Shown here piece by piece: positions 1-8,492 of a stretch of DNA of 59,420 bases. The notes below the pieces were generated by a model. That model made no database searches. It was not told the DNA's origin and worked only from the letters and a program-made list of their open reading frames with translations. The stretch lies in the NCBI GenBank assembly GCA_019420305.1, contig JAHZHL010000025.1, positions 1 to 59,420 on the forward strand, written 5' to 3'. The DNA is from Bacillota bacterium. Lineage in GTDB: Bacteria > Bacillota > Clostridia > Peptostreptococcales > Anaerovoracaceae. Position numbers and translations under genes: made by a program. The first letter of the stretch is position 1; the number at the start of each line of letters is the position of its first letter.

Positions 1-4
1 TAGA

Positions 5-40
5 AAAAGTCCAATCTCTTTCGCTCGAGATTGGACTTTT
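5..40 (-). terminator. Intrinsic terminator of the InlB-repeat surface protein gene
   Basis: A perfect 14-bp inverted repeat (5-18 with 27-40) has an 8-nt loop. On the minus strand the stem ends in a T run. It lies directly downstream of the minus-strand surface protein gene ending at 86. Confidence 0.75.
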
Positions 41-53
41 GTCTACAGTCTGA

Positions 54-84
54 GATGCGGCGGATTTTCCGCCGCATCTTTTAT
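54..84 (+). terminator. Intrinsic terminator for plus-strand transcription entering from the left
   Basis: An 11-bp GC-rich perfect stem (54-64 with 68-78) is followed by TTTTATATT on the plus strand. It probably ends a plus-strand gene lying before the window. Confidence 0.65.
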
Positions 85-85
85 A

Positions 86-3000
86 TTATCGGTTCTTTCT
101 CATTCTTCCATACAGGAGCGCCGCTAATACCGCCGCTGATACCAAAAGGAGAATTCCCCAGATCGCCAGTGTGAAGGAATCGCCAGTAGCCGGAGCCGGC
201 TCCGCCGCTTCTCTGCTTTCTTCAACGAACCGGTCTGTCCTTTTCCCGTTTTCTTTGGGGTCCGCCTGCACAGGGCTCCAGTTGGCGGTATAGTGTCTAT
301 CGCCGCCCGTTCCCTTTGAAACAGTCACCGTCTTTTCCGGCGTTTCTCCATTCGAACCGGTCCAGCCTAAGAAGAGATATCCCTCTTTGCTCGGATTGTT
401 AAGCGTGAAATCCTCGGTTTCGGTCGTATAAACATGTGGGTTTTCTTCCTCCAGCGTTCCTCCCGCCAGCTCATAGGTAATCGAATACTGAATCGGATTC
501 CACAGCGCTTTGAACGTCTCATCTTCCGTCACCTTGCACGCGTAACCCGGATTATGCTTGTGCCCGTAGGCATCTTCCCACCATTCGAAGGTATAATATT
601 CCCTTGAAGGCGCGTCCGGGAGGGTGATAAAGCTGTCGTATTCCGCCTGTTTGATGACCGCCGCTGTCGTGCCATCCTCCCAGGTTCCTCCGTTCGGATC
701 AAAGGTGAAGGTCTTAATCTCCGGTTTCCAGTTGGCCGTATAGGAGCGGTCGCCGTGGGAGCCTTTCGGAATGGTCACCGCCTTTTCCGGCACCGTACCG
801 TTCGATCCGGTCCATCCCAGGAAGATATAACCCGTTCGCTGCGGCTCTTTGAGCGTGAAGCTTTCTGTGCCAACGGTATACACTTCCGGGTTTTCTCCCA
901 GCATCGTCCCTCCCGCGAGATCGTATGTAATGGCGTATTCTTCCATCTCCCACTGCGCGTACAGTCTAAGAATGGCCTCATCTTCCGCCTTGTCTGAAAT
1001 AAATTCGGCTCCATCCGGATAAAAGATGCCGCTGCCGTCCGGCTCTGTATTCCAGCCGACAAATCGCCAGTAATCCCGCGTAAATTCACATTTTTTCAGT
1101 GTTGTCCTGCTTTCATAGAAGGTTTCCTGCTGTATCATCGACCCTTCGCCGCCGTTGGAATCGAATTGAATAAACGTTCTGACCGGATTCCACTGTCCAT
1201 ATAAATCAAGTACCTTTCCGTTTTCCGTCGTGAGATTTTTAACCTTTTCGGAATCTGCATAATCACAGCCGCTTTCCCACTTTTGCTCTTCCGTCCACCC
1301 CGCGAATTGGTATCCGCGCCGCTCAAACTGATTGGCGATCAGCATCTCCTCCTGATCATAGACCATATCCTGCGTAACCGTCCGGTCGGTTTCCCCGTCA
1401 TTGGCGTGGAACACGATCTGATAGTGGTTCGCGGCAGAGTGAGCCTGGAGTTTCACCGGTCCCGTAACGGTAATGGTCTGATTCAGCTTCGTCCTATCGT
1501 CCTTTTCAAAGCCAGGCTCGCTCCCGACTGCGGTGTAGCCTTCAAAATGGTAGCCGGGTTTCACGTCTGTTTCAATCGCTATTTGCTCCCCGATTAGAAT
1601 CTTCTCCGCTCTGAGCTGTCCCTCGCTGCCGATCCACGAATCCGCGTGGGCGTCCCCGGATATCGTAACCGTACAAAAATCAAAATTATACGTGTTCTCA
1701 TTTTGCTCTACCTCGATCGTCCTGCCCTTCGCATCGTAGCCTGTTTCGGGATCAAACAGAACCTCATACGTGTCTGATGGTACAGCCGTGTTCTCTTTAA
1801 TTGCGTAGATGCCGCTCTCTCCTTCAAATGCATCCTGGTATTCCACTGTACCATTCAAAGCTTTCAGTTTAATCTCATCCGCATCGAGGTCTACCATTGC
1901 ACCGTCGTTGGTAACCACAATCACCGCGCCGTTCGCCTCCCGCCAGTTGGCAGTGAGGATGTGCCCTTGTAATTCCCCAGTCTCTTTATTGACCGTACAG
2001 AGATTGGTTACCATAGCCTTATCCGAGTAATGGCTTCCAAGCCCCCCTTTTCTGGACCAGTGCGTAAAAATGGAATTCTCCTTTGTAAAATTACAGGGAT
2101 CCAGGGTCTCCGACGTATCGTATTCCATCTCCTGTGTCATTGTTTCCCCGATCGCCTCCTCTCCCGACTCGAAGGTAACCTTATACGTCTTCGGCTCCCA
2201 CTGGGCGTAGAGAGTGATGTGCTCTTTCAGACCGTATCCAAAGTCTTTCTCTGGCACAGTTGCTTTATCCGCATAGAAATTTCCGCTGCCGTCCGGCTCC
2301 GTATTCCATCCTTTGAATTCCCATCCGGTCAGCGTATAGCTGTTTTTCGGAAGGATAATCCCTTCAGATAGGGTTACTTCCTTCTCTTGCATCATATTCT
2401 CAACATCGTAAGACGCGTTTCCCGGTTTATTCTTATCGAAATGAATATAATATTTGTCATACGCCCATACCGCGTAAAGCGTCGTATCCCGTTCCACAGT
2501 GATCGGTTCTTCTGGTAGGTACTCACTTTTCGACGGATTTGGTTCTGTGGACCATCCGCGAAAGAAACGCCCTGTTTTTGTTGGTCTGACCCCCGGAATT
2601 TTCGCTGTTTTCTGATCGGGGTACGCATAGATCGCGTCCGGCATACCCACTGCCGGCGATCCGCTGGTATCCGAATCGACAAAGGAAATCGTATAACGCG
2701 TCATGTCAATCGCAACATACAGATGCTCCTGAATCAGCTTATCATTATCATCATACCCTTTTTCCTCAAACTCCTCGGTTGTCTGGTAGGTATGGCCGGT
2801 TTCGTCCTTCGCCGAAACGGTGATCGTATGCGTTCCGGCAGGCAGGTAGATTACAGCCTTTCCTTCCGCGTCTGTTTTTCCGCTCTTTATGGAGTCAAAC
2901 TGTTTGTCATCAATTTTGTAGGAAACCTCCGCGTCTTTCAGTGGCCTTTGATTCTGATCCGTTACATGAACGAACAGCCGGTATCCCCAATGGGGGCAGG

Positions 3001-4690
3001 TCGTGGCCGCGGAGTCATTGTAGGTCCCGGAATAGTAAAACGGCGTGATCGGGATGGTCGGTCTAAAATTTCCGGAAATGCCTTTGTTGAAAACCCCCGC
3101 GTTGACGCTGATGCTGTAGCCCAGCATTTTGTAGCTGAGATCTCCGTCAATACATTGAAAATCCTTGCACGCGTGATATTTCCTTTTTTCATCGAAGTAA
3201 TGCCCGCTGGTCAGCTTTCCGGAAACTTCCAATCCAGTTTCCAGTTCCGCGCTGACCGAGAAGACCTTAAAGCAGGAAAGGGAAAGCCCGCTCGCGAACC
3301 CGACGAACACCGACCCCTGGATAGAAAATCCTCTAAAATCGGTTTTCGGCATGGTCGATTTGTTGTTTACGAAAAGATTCAGTCCGGTCAGGCCCATCCT
3401 GCCTCCGATCTCGATCCCGGTACATATGCTGATATCAAATCGGATTCCGCCGGTCGCGGTGCCGGAAATTCGAAAGCTGGTGTTATACTCAAGGTTTACA
3501 ACCCCGGTCACGATGATGGGAATCGTTAGAATGGGAAAGTCTTTCGTCACGGTAGGAAGATCCACATTGAGTTCGGTATCCGGGCAGTGGAGATCGTTGA
3601 CGATCGAAAAGGCGAATTCCGCTCTGGTCCAGCTGAAATTCCCTGTCAGGGAGACAGTCAGGGTTCCCTTCATATTCATAGACAGTGTTCCCCAGGTTCC
3701 CAAAGGAATGCTGTCAAGCGGGACGTTGTATTCCTGCGACGCGTTTAAGTTGATCGCGGTCAAAAAGGAACGCAGGGCCTCCACATCCGGTTCTTTGTTT
3801 TCATCAAGGCTGTCATGAACCTCTCCGCGGAGAACCGCGCTGTCGGACGCGGCATCGACATTTACGCTGTCCACACTGAACATATAGTAGCCTGTTGTTG
3901 GATCGCCCTCCGCGTTTGTAGTCTCATCGATCAGAAAGACCGGCGCGTCCTTTTTCAAATTTCTAAGCTGCTCGGAAAGTTTGCTGTCGATATGATTCAG
4001 ACTGCAGACAGAATCTCCGCTGTTGGCAGGTATAAAGTCAATCTCCACGCCGGATCCGCCTTCCGCGCCCTCCGACGCGCCGGCGCCTTCTTCGATGCGC
4101 AGAACATCATCGGCAAGAATCATAAAGCTGCCCTTATCCGCGCCGGAATTGACTGCCAGCTCGACCAGACGATCTCCTTTATGACGGTAGTCGTCCGCTG
4201 TCTTTTCACTGACCTCCCGGATCTTTTCGGAATACGCGTTCGACAAATACGGATCCGCTGTATTTGTTTCGGAAGCATCCTGCAGCAGCACTTCCAGGAT
4301 AAAATATTCCGGCATATCCGCATCGAAGGTCAGATTGGTCGTAACCGGAGCATCAAGAGAAGGAGATACGGATACGCTCTTCTGATAAACCGGGCGTTCG
4401 TCGTCAAACGTGCCTTCATAGCCATCCTCATAAAAATTCACCTGCATCTGCCGGGCGTCTCCATACCAGGTGATCGCGCCGGTGTTCGCGTCCGGATCGA
4501 TCTCAACACTGACGAACCCCGCAGTCGCTTCACCCTCAGCGGACGCGGCCGATGCCGATACGTTTCCGGTCACGTTCGCCCCGCTTTCCGATGCGGCTTC
4601 CGCCCTTGCCGCGCCGATATTTGGAAAAATCGAAAGGGTTAACGCCGCGATTAAAGCGATCGCAATGATTCTCTTTGCACAATTCCTCAT
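86..4690 (-). CDS. Large secreted surface protein with InlB-type (Listeria-Bacteroides) repeats
   Basis: A 1534-residue putative cell-surface adhesin of unknown ligand. An N-terminal signal peptide (about residues 1-32) is followed by a roughly 500-residue beta-rich region I do not recognise. A carboxypeptidase-regulatory or Cna-B-like domain lies at about 568-640. From about 663 to 1480 there is a run of InlB/Listeria-Bacteroides repeats, recognisable by a GGT or SG turn and G(Y/W)xFxGW(S/T/N) segments; two repeats near the C-terminus are close duplicates. The C-terminus reads PATGD, a hydrophobic helix and RMRKNR, which resembles a non-canonical sortase signal. The start has a good RBS (GGAGGGG). 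It is transcribed alone, between terminators. InlB repeats are common in surface proteins of gut and oral Bacillota; the adhesion role is inferred. Confidence 0.88.
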   Translation of the reverse strand: MRNCAKRIIAIALIAALTLSIFPNIGAARAEAASESGANVTGNVSASAASAEGEATAGFVSVEIDPDANTGAITWYGDARQMQVNFYEDGYEGTFDDERPVYQKSVSVSPSLDAPVTTNLTFDADMPEYFILEVLLQDASETNTADPYLSNAYSEKIREVSEKTADDYRHKGDRLVELAVNSGADKGSFMILADDVLRIEEGAGASEGAEGGSGVEIDFIPANSGDSVCSLNHIDSKLSEQLRNLKKDAPVFLIDETTNAEGDPTTGYYMFSVDSVNVDAASDSAVLRGEVHDSLDENKEPDVEALRSFLTAINLNASQEYNVPLDSIPLGTWGTLSMNMKGTLTVSLTGNFSWTRAEFAFSIVNDLHCPDTELNVDLPTVTKDFPILTIPIIVTGVVNLEYNTSFRISGTATGGIRFDISICTGIEIGGRMGLTGLNLFVNNKSTMPKTDFRGFSIQGSVFVGFASGLSLSCFKVFSVSAELETGLEVSGKLTSGHYFDEKRKYHACKDFQCIDGDLSYKMLGYSISVNAGVFNKGISGNFRPTIPITPFYYSGTYNDSAATTCPHWGYRLFVHVTDQNQRPLKDAEVSYKIDDKQFDSIKSGKTDAEGKAVIYLPAGTHTITVSAKDETGHTYQTTEEFEEKGYDDNDKLIQEHLYVAIDMTRYTISFVDSDTSGSPAVGMPDAIYAYPDQKTAKIPGVRPTKTGRFFRGWSTEPNPSKSEYLPEEPITVERDTTLYAVWAYDKYYIHFDKNKPGNASYDVENMMQEKEVTLSEGIILPKNSYTLTGWEFKGWNTEPDGSGNFYADKATVPEKDFGYGLKEHITLYAQWEPKTYKVTFESGEEAIGETMTQEMEYDTSETLDPCNFTKENSIFTHWSRKGGLGSHYSDKAMVTNLCTVNKETGELQGHILTANWREANGAVIVVTNDGAMVDLDADEIKLKALNGTVEYQDAFEGESGIYAIKENTAVPSDTYEVLFDPETGYDAKGRTIEVEQNENTYNFDFCTVTISGDAHADSWIGSEGQLRAEKILIGEQIAIETDVKPGYHFEGYTAVGSEPGFEKDDRTKLNQTITVTGPVKLQAHSAANHYQIVFHANDGETDRTVTQDMVYDQEEMLIANQFERRGYQFAGWTEEQKWESGCDYADSEKVKNLTTENGKVLDLYGQWNPVRTFIQFDSNGGEGSMIQQETFYESRTTLKKCEFTRDYWRFVGWNTEPDGSGIFYPDGAEFISDKAEDEAILRLYAQWEMEEYAITYDLAGGTMLGENPEVYTVGTESFTLKEPQRTGYIFLGWTGSNGTVPEKAVTIPKGSHGDRSYTANWKPEIKTFTFDPNGGTWEDGTTAAVIKQAEYDSFITLPDAPSREYYTFEWWEDAYGHKHNPGYACKVTEDETFKALWNPIQYSITYELAGGTLEEENPHVYTTETEDFTLNNPSKEGYLFLGWTGSNGETPEKTVTVSKGTGGDRHYTANWSPVQADPKENGKRTDRFVEESREAAEPAPATGDSFTLAIWGILLLVSAAVLAALLYGRMRKNR

Positions 4691-4817
4691 ATCTTCCCCT
4701 CCAAAAGAGCTGTAATTTCAAACATTGTTTCAGTTTTATTTTATCAAAAACAGGTTTGGCTGGCATCACCCGTTGCAAAGGGTGAAATGGGTTAGTAGCC
4801 TCCTTCATTTTTCCATC
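4691..4817 (-). other. Leader region of the InlB-repeat protein gene, with a possible folded element
   Basis: Read on the minus strand, this leader contains a CACCC...GGGTG hairpin nested in GGCT...AGCC arms (about 4754-4795), then an AT-rich stretch and the RBS. The fold matches no riboswitch consensus that I could recall. It may be a regulatory leader or a chance hairpin. Confidence 0.25.
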
Positions 4818-4855
4818 AAAAAACGCCCGAATCGGGTAAATTCCCGCATGGGCGT
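4818..4855 (-). terminator. Intrinsic terminator downstream of the GLUG protein gene
   Basis: On the minus strand an ACGCCC...GGGCGT stem with an inner CGGG...CCCG stem is followed by six T. Transcripts of the gene ending at 4956 would stop here. Confidence 0.7.
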
Positions 4856-4920
4856 CCTGTTCGCGCTAATTCCTTTTTTGTTCGGCGCTGCGAACGATTA
4901 TATCACCTTTATTTTTGAAG

Positions 4921-4955
4921 ATCGAGTAGGGGCTACAGGTTAGCCCCTACTCGAT
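4921..4955. repeat. Perfect 14-bp inverted repeat abutting the GLUG gene stop codon
   Basis: Arms 4921-4934 and 4942-4955 are exact complements with a 7-nt loop. The element touches the TAA of the upstream gene. Neither strand has an adjacent T run, so it is more likely a 3'-end stabilising hairpin than a terminator. Confidence 0.55.
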
Positions 4956-6749
4956 TTAACGGTGATTGGTTTGCTTTCTTCTGTAAAGGACCGTGCCGGT
5001 CAGGGCTATACCGGCTGCCAGCATAATCGCGATCCAAAGGGCGATATTACTGTCATCGCCGGTCCGAGGGCTGTCTGTTGTCCCAGTGTTCGGATTGTCT
5101 TTATCGCCGGTCTGGTCGCTGTCGGTTGGGGTATCGGTATCTGATGGTGTTCCCGTTGCAGGAATTTCTACCGCCGCTTTTTCATAACCGCAGACGGTGC
5201 ATTCCTCATGCTTTGAGCCTGTCTCATCTGCTGTGGCTTCTTTGTCCGTCACCCATTTGTAAGTATGGGCGGATTCATTCATTTTATCTCCACAATATAC
5301 GCATTCGTTCCAATGTCCGGTTCCATCCGATTTCCATTCCGCCCCTGCCTTATGACCGGTCGCCGGGACGGCCGTGATATTGCCTTTGGCGTCGCAGCGT
5401 TCACAGTGCTGGTATTTGCTCCCATCTGTTGTACAGGTGGCCGCCGTATCGATTGTCCAATCGGAACTATACTTGTGACCGCCGTAGTAATCCTCACAGA
5501 TATTGGCCAATACCTCATTCGTGCTGCCGCCTTCCACACCGGATGAAATGGTGCCTGTGCCGGCTGCGGTCAAACCGCTGTTTTTCTCGCTGTCAAAGGA
5601 GCAGCCTGCAAATGTGCCTCCCACATAATTGCCGACAAAGCCTCCGGCTTTATAATCCGAAGAGGCGGAAACTACATCTCCCGCCGCATGACTGCTGCTG
5701 ACCTCGGCATTATCGCTTTGCCCGATAAATCCTCCGACATTCGGCTCCCAGCCATCGACAGTGCTGGTAATATCTCCGAAAGCAACGCAGTTATCGAATT
5801 TCCCGTACTCCGCATAACCGGCAAAGCCGCCAAGTCTCCAGTCAGAGCCTGTAATATCCACATCGGCGGCACAATGCTTATAAACAGACTGAGTAGCATC
5901 TGAATCTGAAAAGTCTGTTGCAGTGGTATATCCGACAAAACCTCCCAGCGCCCATGTGCCGGAAACTGTTCCCGAGGCTTCACAATTTTCAAAGACAGAG
6001 TCACCGCTGTTGCCTATGAATCCGCCGCTGTTGCTGGCTCCTGTGACAGAAATATTTTCAGCTTTACAGTCGGTTGCTTTTACCCCGTCGCCGTATCCGA
6101 TCATTCCGCCGACGCTGTTAAATCCATCGGTGCTTTCTATCTCAACATCACCGGAAACGGTTATGTTTTCAAATACGATCTGCTGCCCCGGATTTGCCGA
6201 AGCATATCCTGCAAAAATGCCTGCTCTTAATTCCATAAGTCCATCTTCATCGGCATAGATGCTGGCATCTGAAATGATCAGATTTTTCGCGCCTACGGTA
6301 CCTCCGTTGACATTTCGGATGTCTCCAAAGAAACCGGCGGCATTTTTATCCGTTCTTTCATCCACAATAAGACCGCTGATCGTCTTATTATTCCCATCGA
6401 TAAATCCCTCAAACCAGTTGCCTGTAGTCGCTCCGCTTAATACCCATTTATAAATGCCTATAGGAATCCAGCGGTGACTGCTCAGATCGATGTTTTCGGT
6501 AAGCTCAAAAAACGTTCCCTGGTAGTGGTTTCCTTCGCTTACATCTTTTGAGAGCTTGGCTAACTGCTCCGCGGTAGCAATCTGATAAGGATCTGTCTCC
6601 GTACCTGTGCCGCCTGCAAAGTCTGCCGCGGCATAGTCCGTCCATGCGGTGTCAGGAACATTGTCCGCTGCAAAAACAGCAGTTGGGGCCATACAGAAAA
6701 CCATGCAGACTGCCAGCAGTACACCCCAAAATTTACGTTTTGTTTTCAT
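4956..6749 (-). CDS. Secreted GLUG-repeat surface protein with SPRTG sorting signal
   Basis: A 597-residue exported protein. It has a signal peptide (about residues 1-28), then a beta-helix-like region with GLUG-type repeats (recurring GGFxGxxxx and 'FENC/YKHC' units) from about 60 to 430. Two or three CxxC-containing modules of about 35 residues follow at about 440-530. A Thr/Asp/Pro-rich stalk leads to SPRTGD, a transmembrane helix and a basic tail (RRKQTNHR). SPxTG resembles the (S/N)PxTG signal recognised by class B sortase in Clostridioides difficile. The RBS upstream is weak (GAAAGGA). A tetranucleotide tract 145 bp upstream may affect its expression. Function as an adhesin is inferred. 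Confidence 0.85.
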   Translation of the reverse strand: MKTKRKFWGVLLAVCMVFCMAPTAVFAADNVPDTAWTDYAAADFAGGTGTETDPYQIATAEQLAKLSKDVSEGNHYQGTFFELTENIDLSSHRWIPIGIYKWVLSGATTGNWFEGFIDGNNKTISGLIVDERTDKNAAGFFGDIRNVNGGTVGAKNLIISDASIYADEDGLMELRAGIFAGYASANPGQQIVFENITVSGDVEIESTDGFNSVGGMIGYGDGVKATDCKAENISVTGASNSGGFIGNSGDSVFENCEASGTVSGTWALGGFVGYTTATDFSDSDATQSVYKHCAADVDITGSDWRLGGFAGYAEYGKFDNCVAFGDITSTVDGWEPNVGGFIGQSDNAEVSSSHAAGDVVSASSDYKAGGFVGNYVGGTFAGCSFDSEKNSGLTAAGTGTISSGVEGGSTNEVLANICEDYYGGHKYSSDWTIDTAATCTTDGSKYQHCERCDAKGNITAVPATGHKAGAEWKSDGTGHWNECVYCGDKMNESAHTYKWVTDKEATADETGSKHEECTVCGYEKAAVEIPATGTPSDTDTPTDSDQTGDKDNPNTGTTDSPRTGDDSNIALWIAIMLAAGIALTGTVLYRRKQTNHR

Positions 6750-6794
6750 GTCTTTAAATCCTTTCGTTAAATATTTTTGCTTATACCTGAACGC

Positions 6795-6845
6795 GAAAAG
6801 GCGTATTCCACCCGCGGTAAATCGGGCAGAATACGCCTTCTATTT
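6795..6845 (-). repeat. Leader hairpin of the GLUG protein gene
   Basis: An 11-bp stem (AAGGCGTATTC with GAATACGCCTT) encloses a second CCCG...CGGG stem, in the transcribed leader upstream of the start at 6749. On the minus strand it is followed by TTCGCG, not a clean T run. The shape resembles the terminator hairpin on the other side of the gene. Confidence 0.45.
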
Positions 6846-6860
6846 TGTACAGCTTTCAGC

Positions 6861-6889
6861 TTGACAGGGACAATGGGCAAAGTTATGCT
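6861..6889 (+). promoter_or_regulatory. Sigma-A promoter firing rightward into the TTGC tract
   Basis: TTGACA (6861-6866), a 17-bp spacer, then TATGCT (6884-6889). Transcription would begin in the first TTGC units, heading away from the GLUG gene. No convincing gene lies directly downstream. Confidence 0.5.
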
Positions 6890-6893
6890 ATAT

Positions 6894-7240
<347 letters not shown>

Positions 7241-7242
7241 GA

Positions 7243-7271
7243 TTGTATTCACTATAGAGAGTGGGTATAAT
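7243..7271 (+). promoter_or_regulatory. Sigma-A promoter of the MNT/HEPN pair (near-duplicate of 7957-7985)
   Basis: TTGTAT, a 17-bp spacer, then TATAAT. The stretch TGATTGTATTCAC through the -10 is almost the same as at the HD-protein promoter. The TTGTAT box sits inside a TGA-N6-TCA palindrome like a Crp/Fnr-family site. Confidence 0.65.
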
Positions 7272-7327
7272 GGAATTAATAACTGCAGCAGAAAGAAACG
7301 TGTATTCTGAACAGGAGGTGCATTGCT

Positions 7328-7696
7328 GTGCGGAAACCGGTGAAAGTATACAGAGAGCAGTACTCCCATCTTCCGGGGAGATTTGTGAAAAAAATAGATC
7401 AAGATTTGAAGCGTGTACTTGATGCGGAACTCCCTGGCCTGAAAAAGGTTTTTCTGTTTGGAAGCTGCGCAAGAGGTGAGGTAAGAAGCACTAGTGATGT
7501 GGATTTGTTGATCCTTACACAGCATAGATTGACAGAGCGGGCGCGTGCATCGGAACTTCGCTGGACTCTGGATGAAGCGGTAAGCGGAGTACGGACCGAT
7601 GTGGTTTATATGAATATGGAGTCTGCTGAAGATCAATCCGTTTTTCATACTGTGCTGAACCGCGATAAAAAACTGATCCTGGAGGTGATAGAATGA
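7328..7696 (+). CDS. MNT-type nucleotidyltransferase (antitoxin-like)
   Basis: A 122-residue minimal nucleotidyltransferase. The signature GSCARGE...TSDVDLLI near residues 45-62 is the GSxxxG...SDxDL metal/NTP site, and a third acidic residue lies in the TDVVY strand. The chosen start is GTG at 7328, after AGGAGGTG. Its stop codon overlaps the ATG of the HEPN gene by 4 bp, the usual arrangement of MNT/HEPN (MntA/HepT) toxin-antitoxin pairs, where MntA AMPylates HepT. The partner is truncated here, so this may be an orphan antitoxin. Confidence 0.8.
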   Translation: MRKPVKVYREQYSHLPGRFVKKIDQDLKRVLDAELPGLKKVFLFGSCARGEVRSTSDVDLLILTQHRLTERARASELRWTLDEAVSGVRTDVVYMNMESAEDQSVFHTVLNRDKKLILEVIE

Positions 7697-7948
7697 TTCG
7701 AAACTCGTATCTGTCCATTGCCGAAAATGACTTGGATTATTTGGAATCAGTCCTTCATACGGGCAGCACTTTCTATAATCAACTGGCAGTACAGTGCCAG
7801 CAAGTAGCAGAAAAGTTTTTAAAGGGGTATCTGGACAATCGATGCCAGATATCCGGGAGATGATTTTTATACTGTAACAAAAGAAGAATTCGACAAGTGT
7901 CTTGCGATTATGTATGATACTGTGAAAAAATTAAGAAGCCTAGAATAG
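7693..7948 (+). pseudogene. HEPN-domain toxin, broken by an internal deletion
   Basis: The reading frame from ATG 7693 gives a typical HEPN N-terminus (...YLESVLHTGSTFYNQLAVQ..., then EKFLKGYLD) and stops after 58 codons at 7867-7869. In another frame the sequence continues as DARYPGDDFYTVT and ends KKLRSLE at 7948, which is a normal HEPN C-terminus. The middle, usually about 50 residues including the tHdL region, is missing. A frameshifting deletion of about 150 bp in a gene of normally about 125-130 codons explains this. The product cannot be a working HEPN toxin. Confidence 0.75.
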
Positions 7949-7950
7949 GG

Positions 7951-7985
7951 TGGTGATTGTATTCACCACAGAGAGCAGGTATAAT
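7951..7985 (+). promoter_or_regulatory. Promoter with Crp/Fnr-like palindrome, for the HD protein and Crp/Fnr regulator
   Basis: TTGTAT (7957-7962), a 17-bp spacer, then TATAAT (7980-7985). The -35 is the centre of the palindrome TGGTGA-N6-TCACCA (7951-7968), which resembles a Crp/Fnr-family operator. A Crp/Fnr regulator is encoded just downstream, so autoregulation is likely. The leader before the RBS would be very short. Confidence 0.6.
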
Positions 7986-8006
7986 AGGGGAAAGGAGGAA
8001 GCTCAA

Positions 8007-8477
8007 ATGAAAAAAATACTGCGCTTGCAGAGCGCTCTTTTGAAAGAAATTGACAAGTATGAAAAACTGGTGACGGAACGTTCCCACTTTATTGACTGGG
8101 AACGGGTACATATTGTGAGCTGCGCGAAGCTGGGTTATCTCATGGCTGAAAAACGAGGCGTAGATCCGATTTTGGCCTCTTGCGCCTGCGCGGTTCATGA
8201 TTATGGGCGAATTATTACGGGAAAGCAAGAGAACCACGCGGAAGCCGGATACGAGCCGGCTATGGAATTTCTGCGCGGAACCGGTCTTTTTGAAGAGGAG
8301 GAAATTCAGCAAATCGGAATTGCTGTAAAGAATCACAGTAAAAAAGCGGAAATCGGGAGTCCTTTGGAAGAAATCGTAAAGGATGCGGATGTCCTGGATT
8401 TTTATCAATATGGATATGGCTTCGCAAGGGAAGAACAGAAAGTCAGGCTGGAGAAGCTGCTTGGAAGAAGTGTATAA
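8007..8477 (+). CDS. HD-domain protein (putative phosphohydrolase)
   Basis: A 156-residue soluble protein. The HD-type metal site is visible as H (WERVHIVSCAKLG), HD (CAVHDYGR), H further on (VKNHSK) and D (VKDADVLDFY). It has the length of small predicted HD hydrolases; the substrate is unknown. The start at 8007 is chosen over upstream ATGs because AAAGGAGG lies 9 nt before it. Only 15 nt separate its stop from the ATG of the Crp/Fnr gene, so they form one operon. Confidence 0.8.
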   Translation: MKKILRLQSALLKEIDKYEKLVTERSHFIDWERVHIVSCAKLGYLMAEKRGVDPILASCACAVHDYGRIITGKQENHAEAGYEPAMEFLRGTGLFEEEEIQQIGIAVKNHSKKAEIGSPLEEIVKDADVLDFYQYGYGFAREEQKVRLEKLLGRSV

Positions 8478-8492
8478 ATGGGGGGAGCTATG

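Noticed and set aside
2723..3529. Long plus-strand ORFs opposite the InlB-repeat gene
   Set aside because: They are shadow frames without RBS or recognisable domains; the minus-strand frame has a signal peptide and clear repeats.
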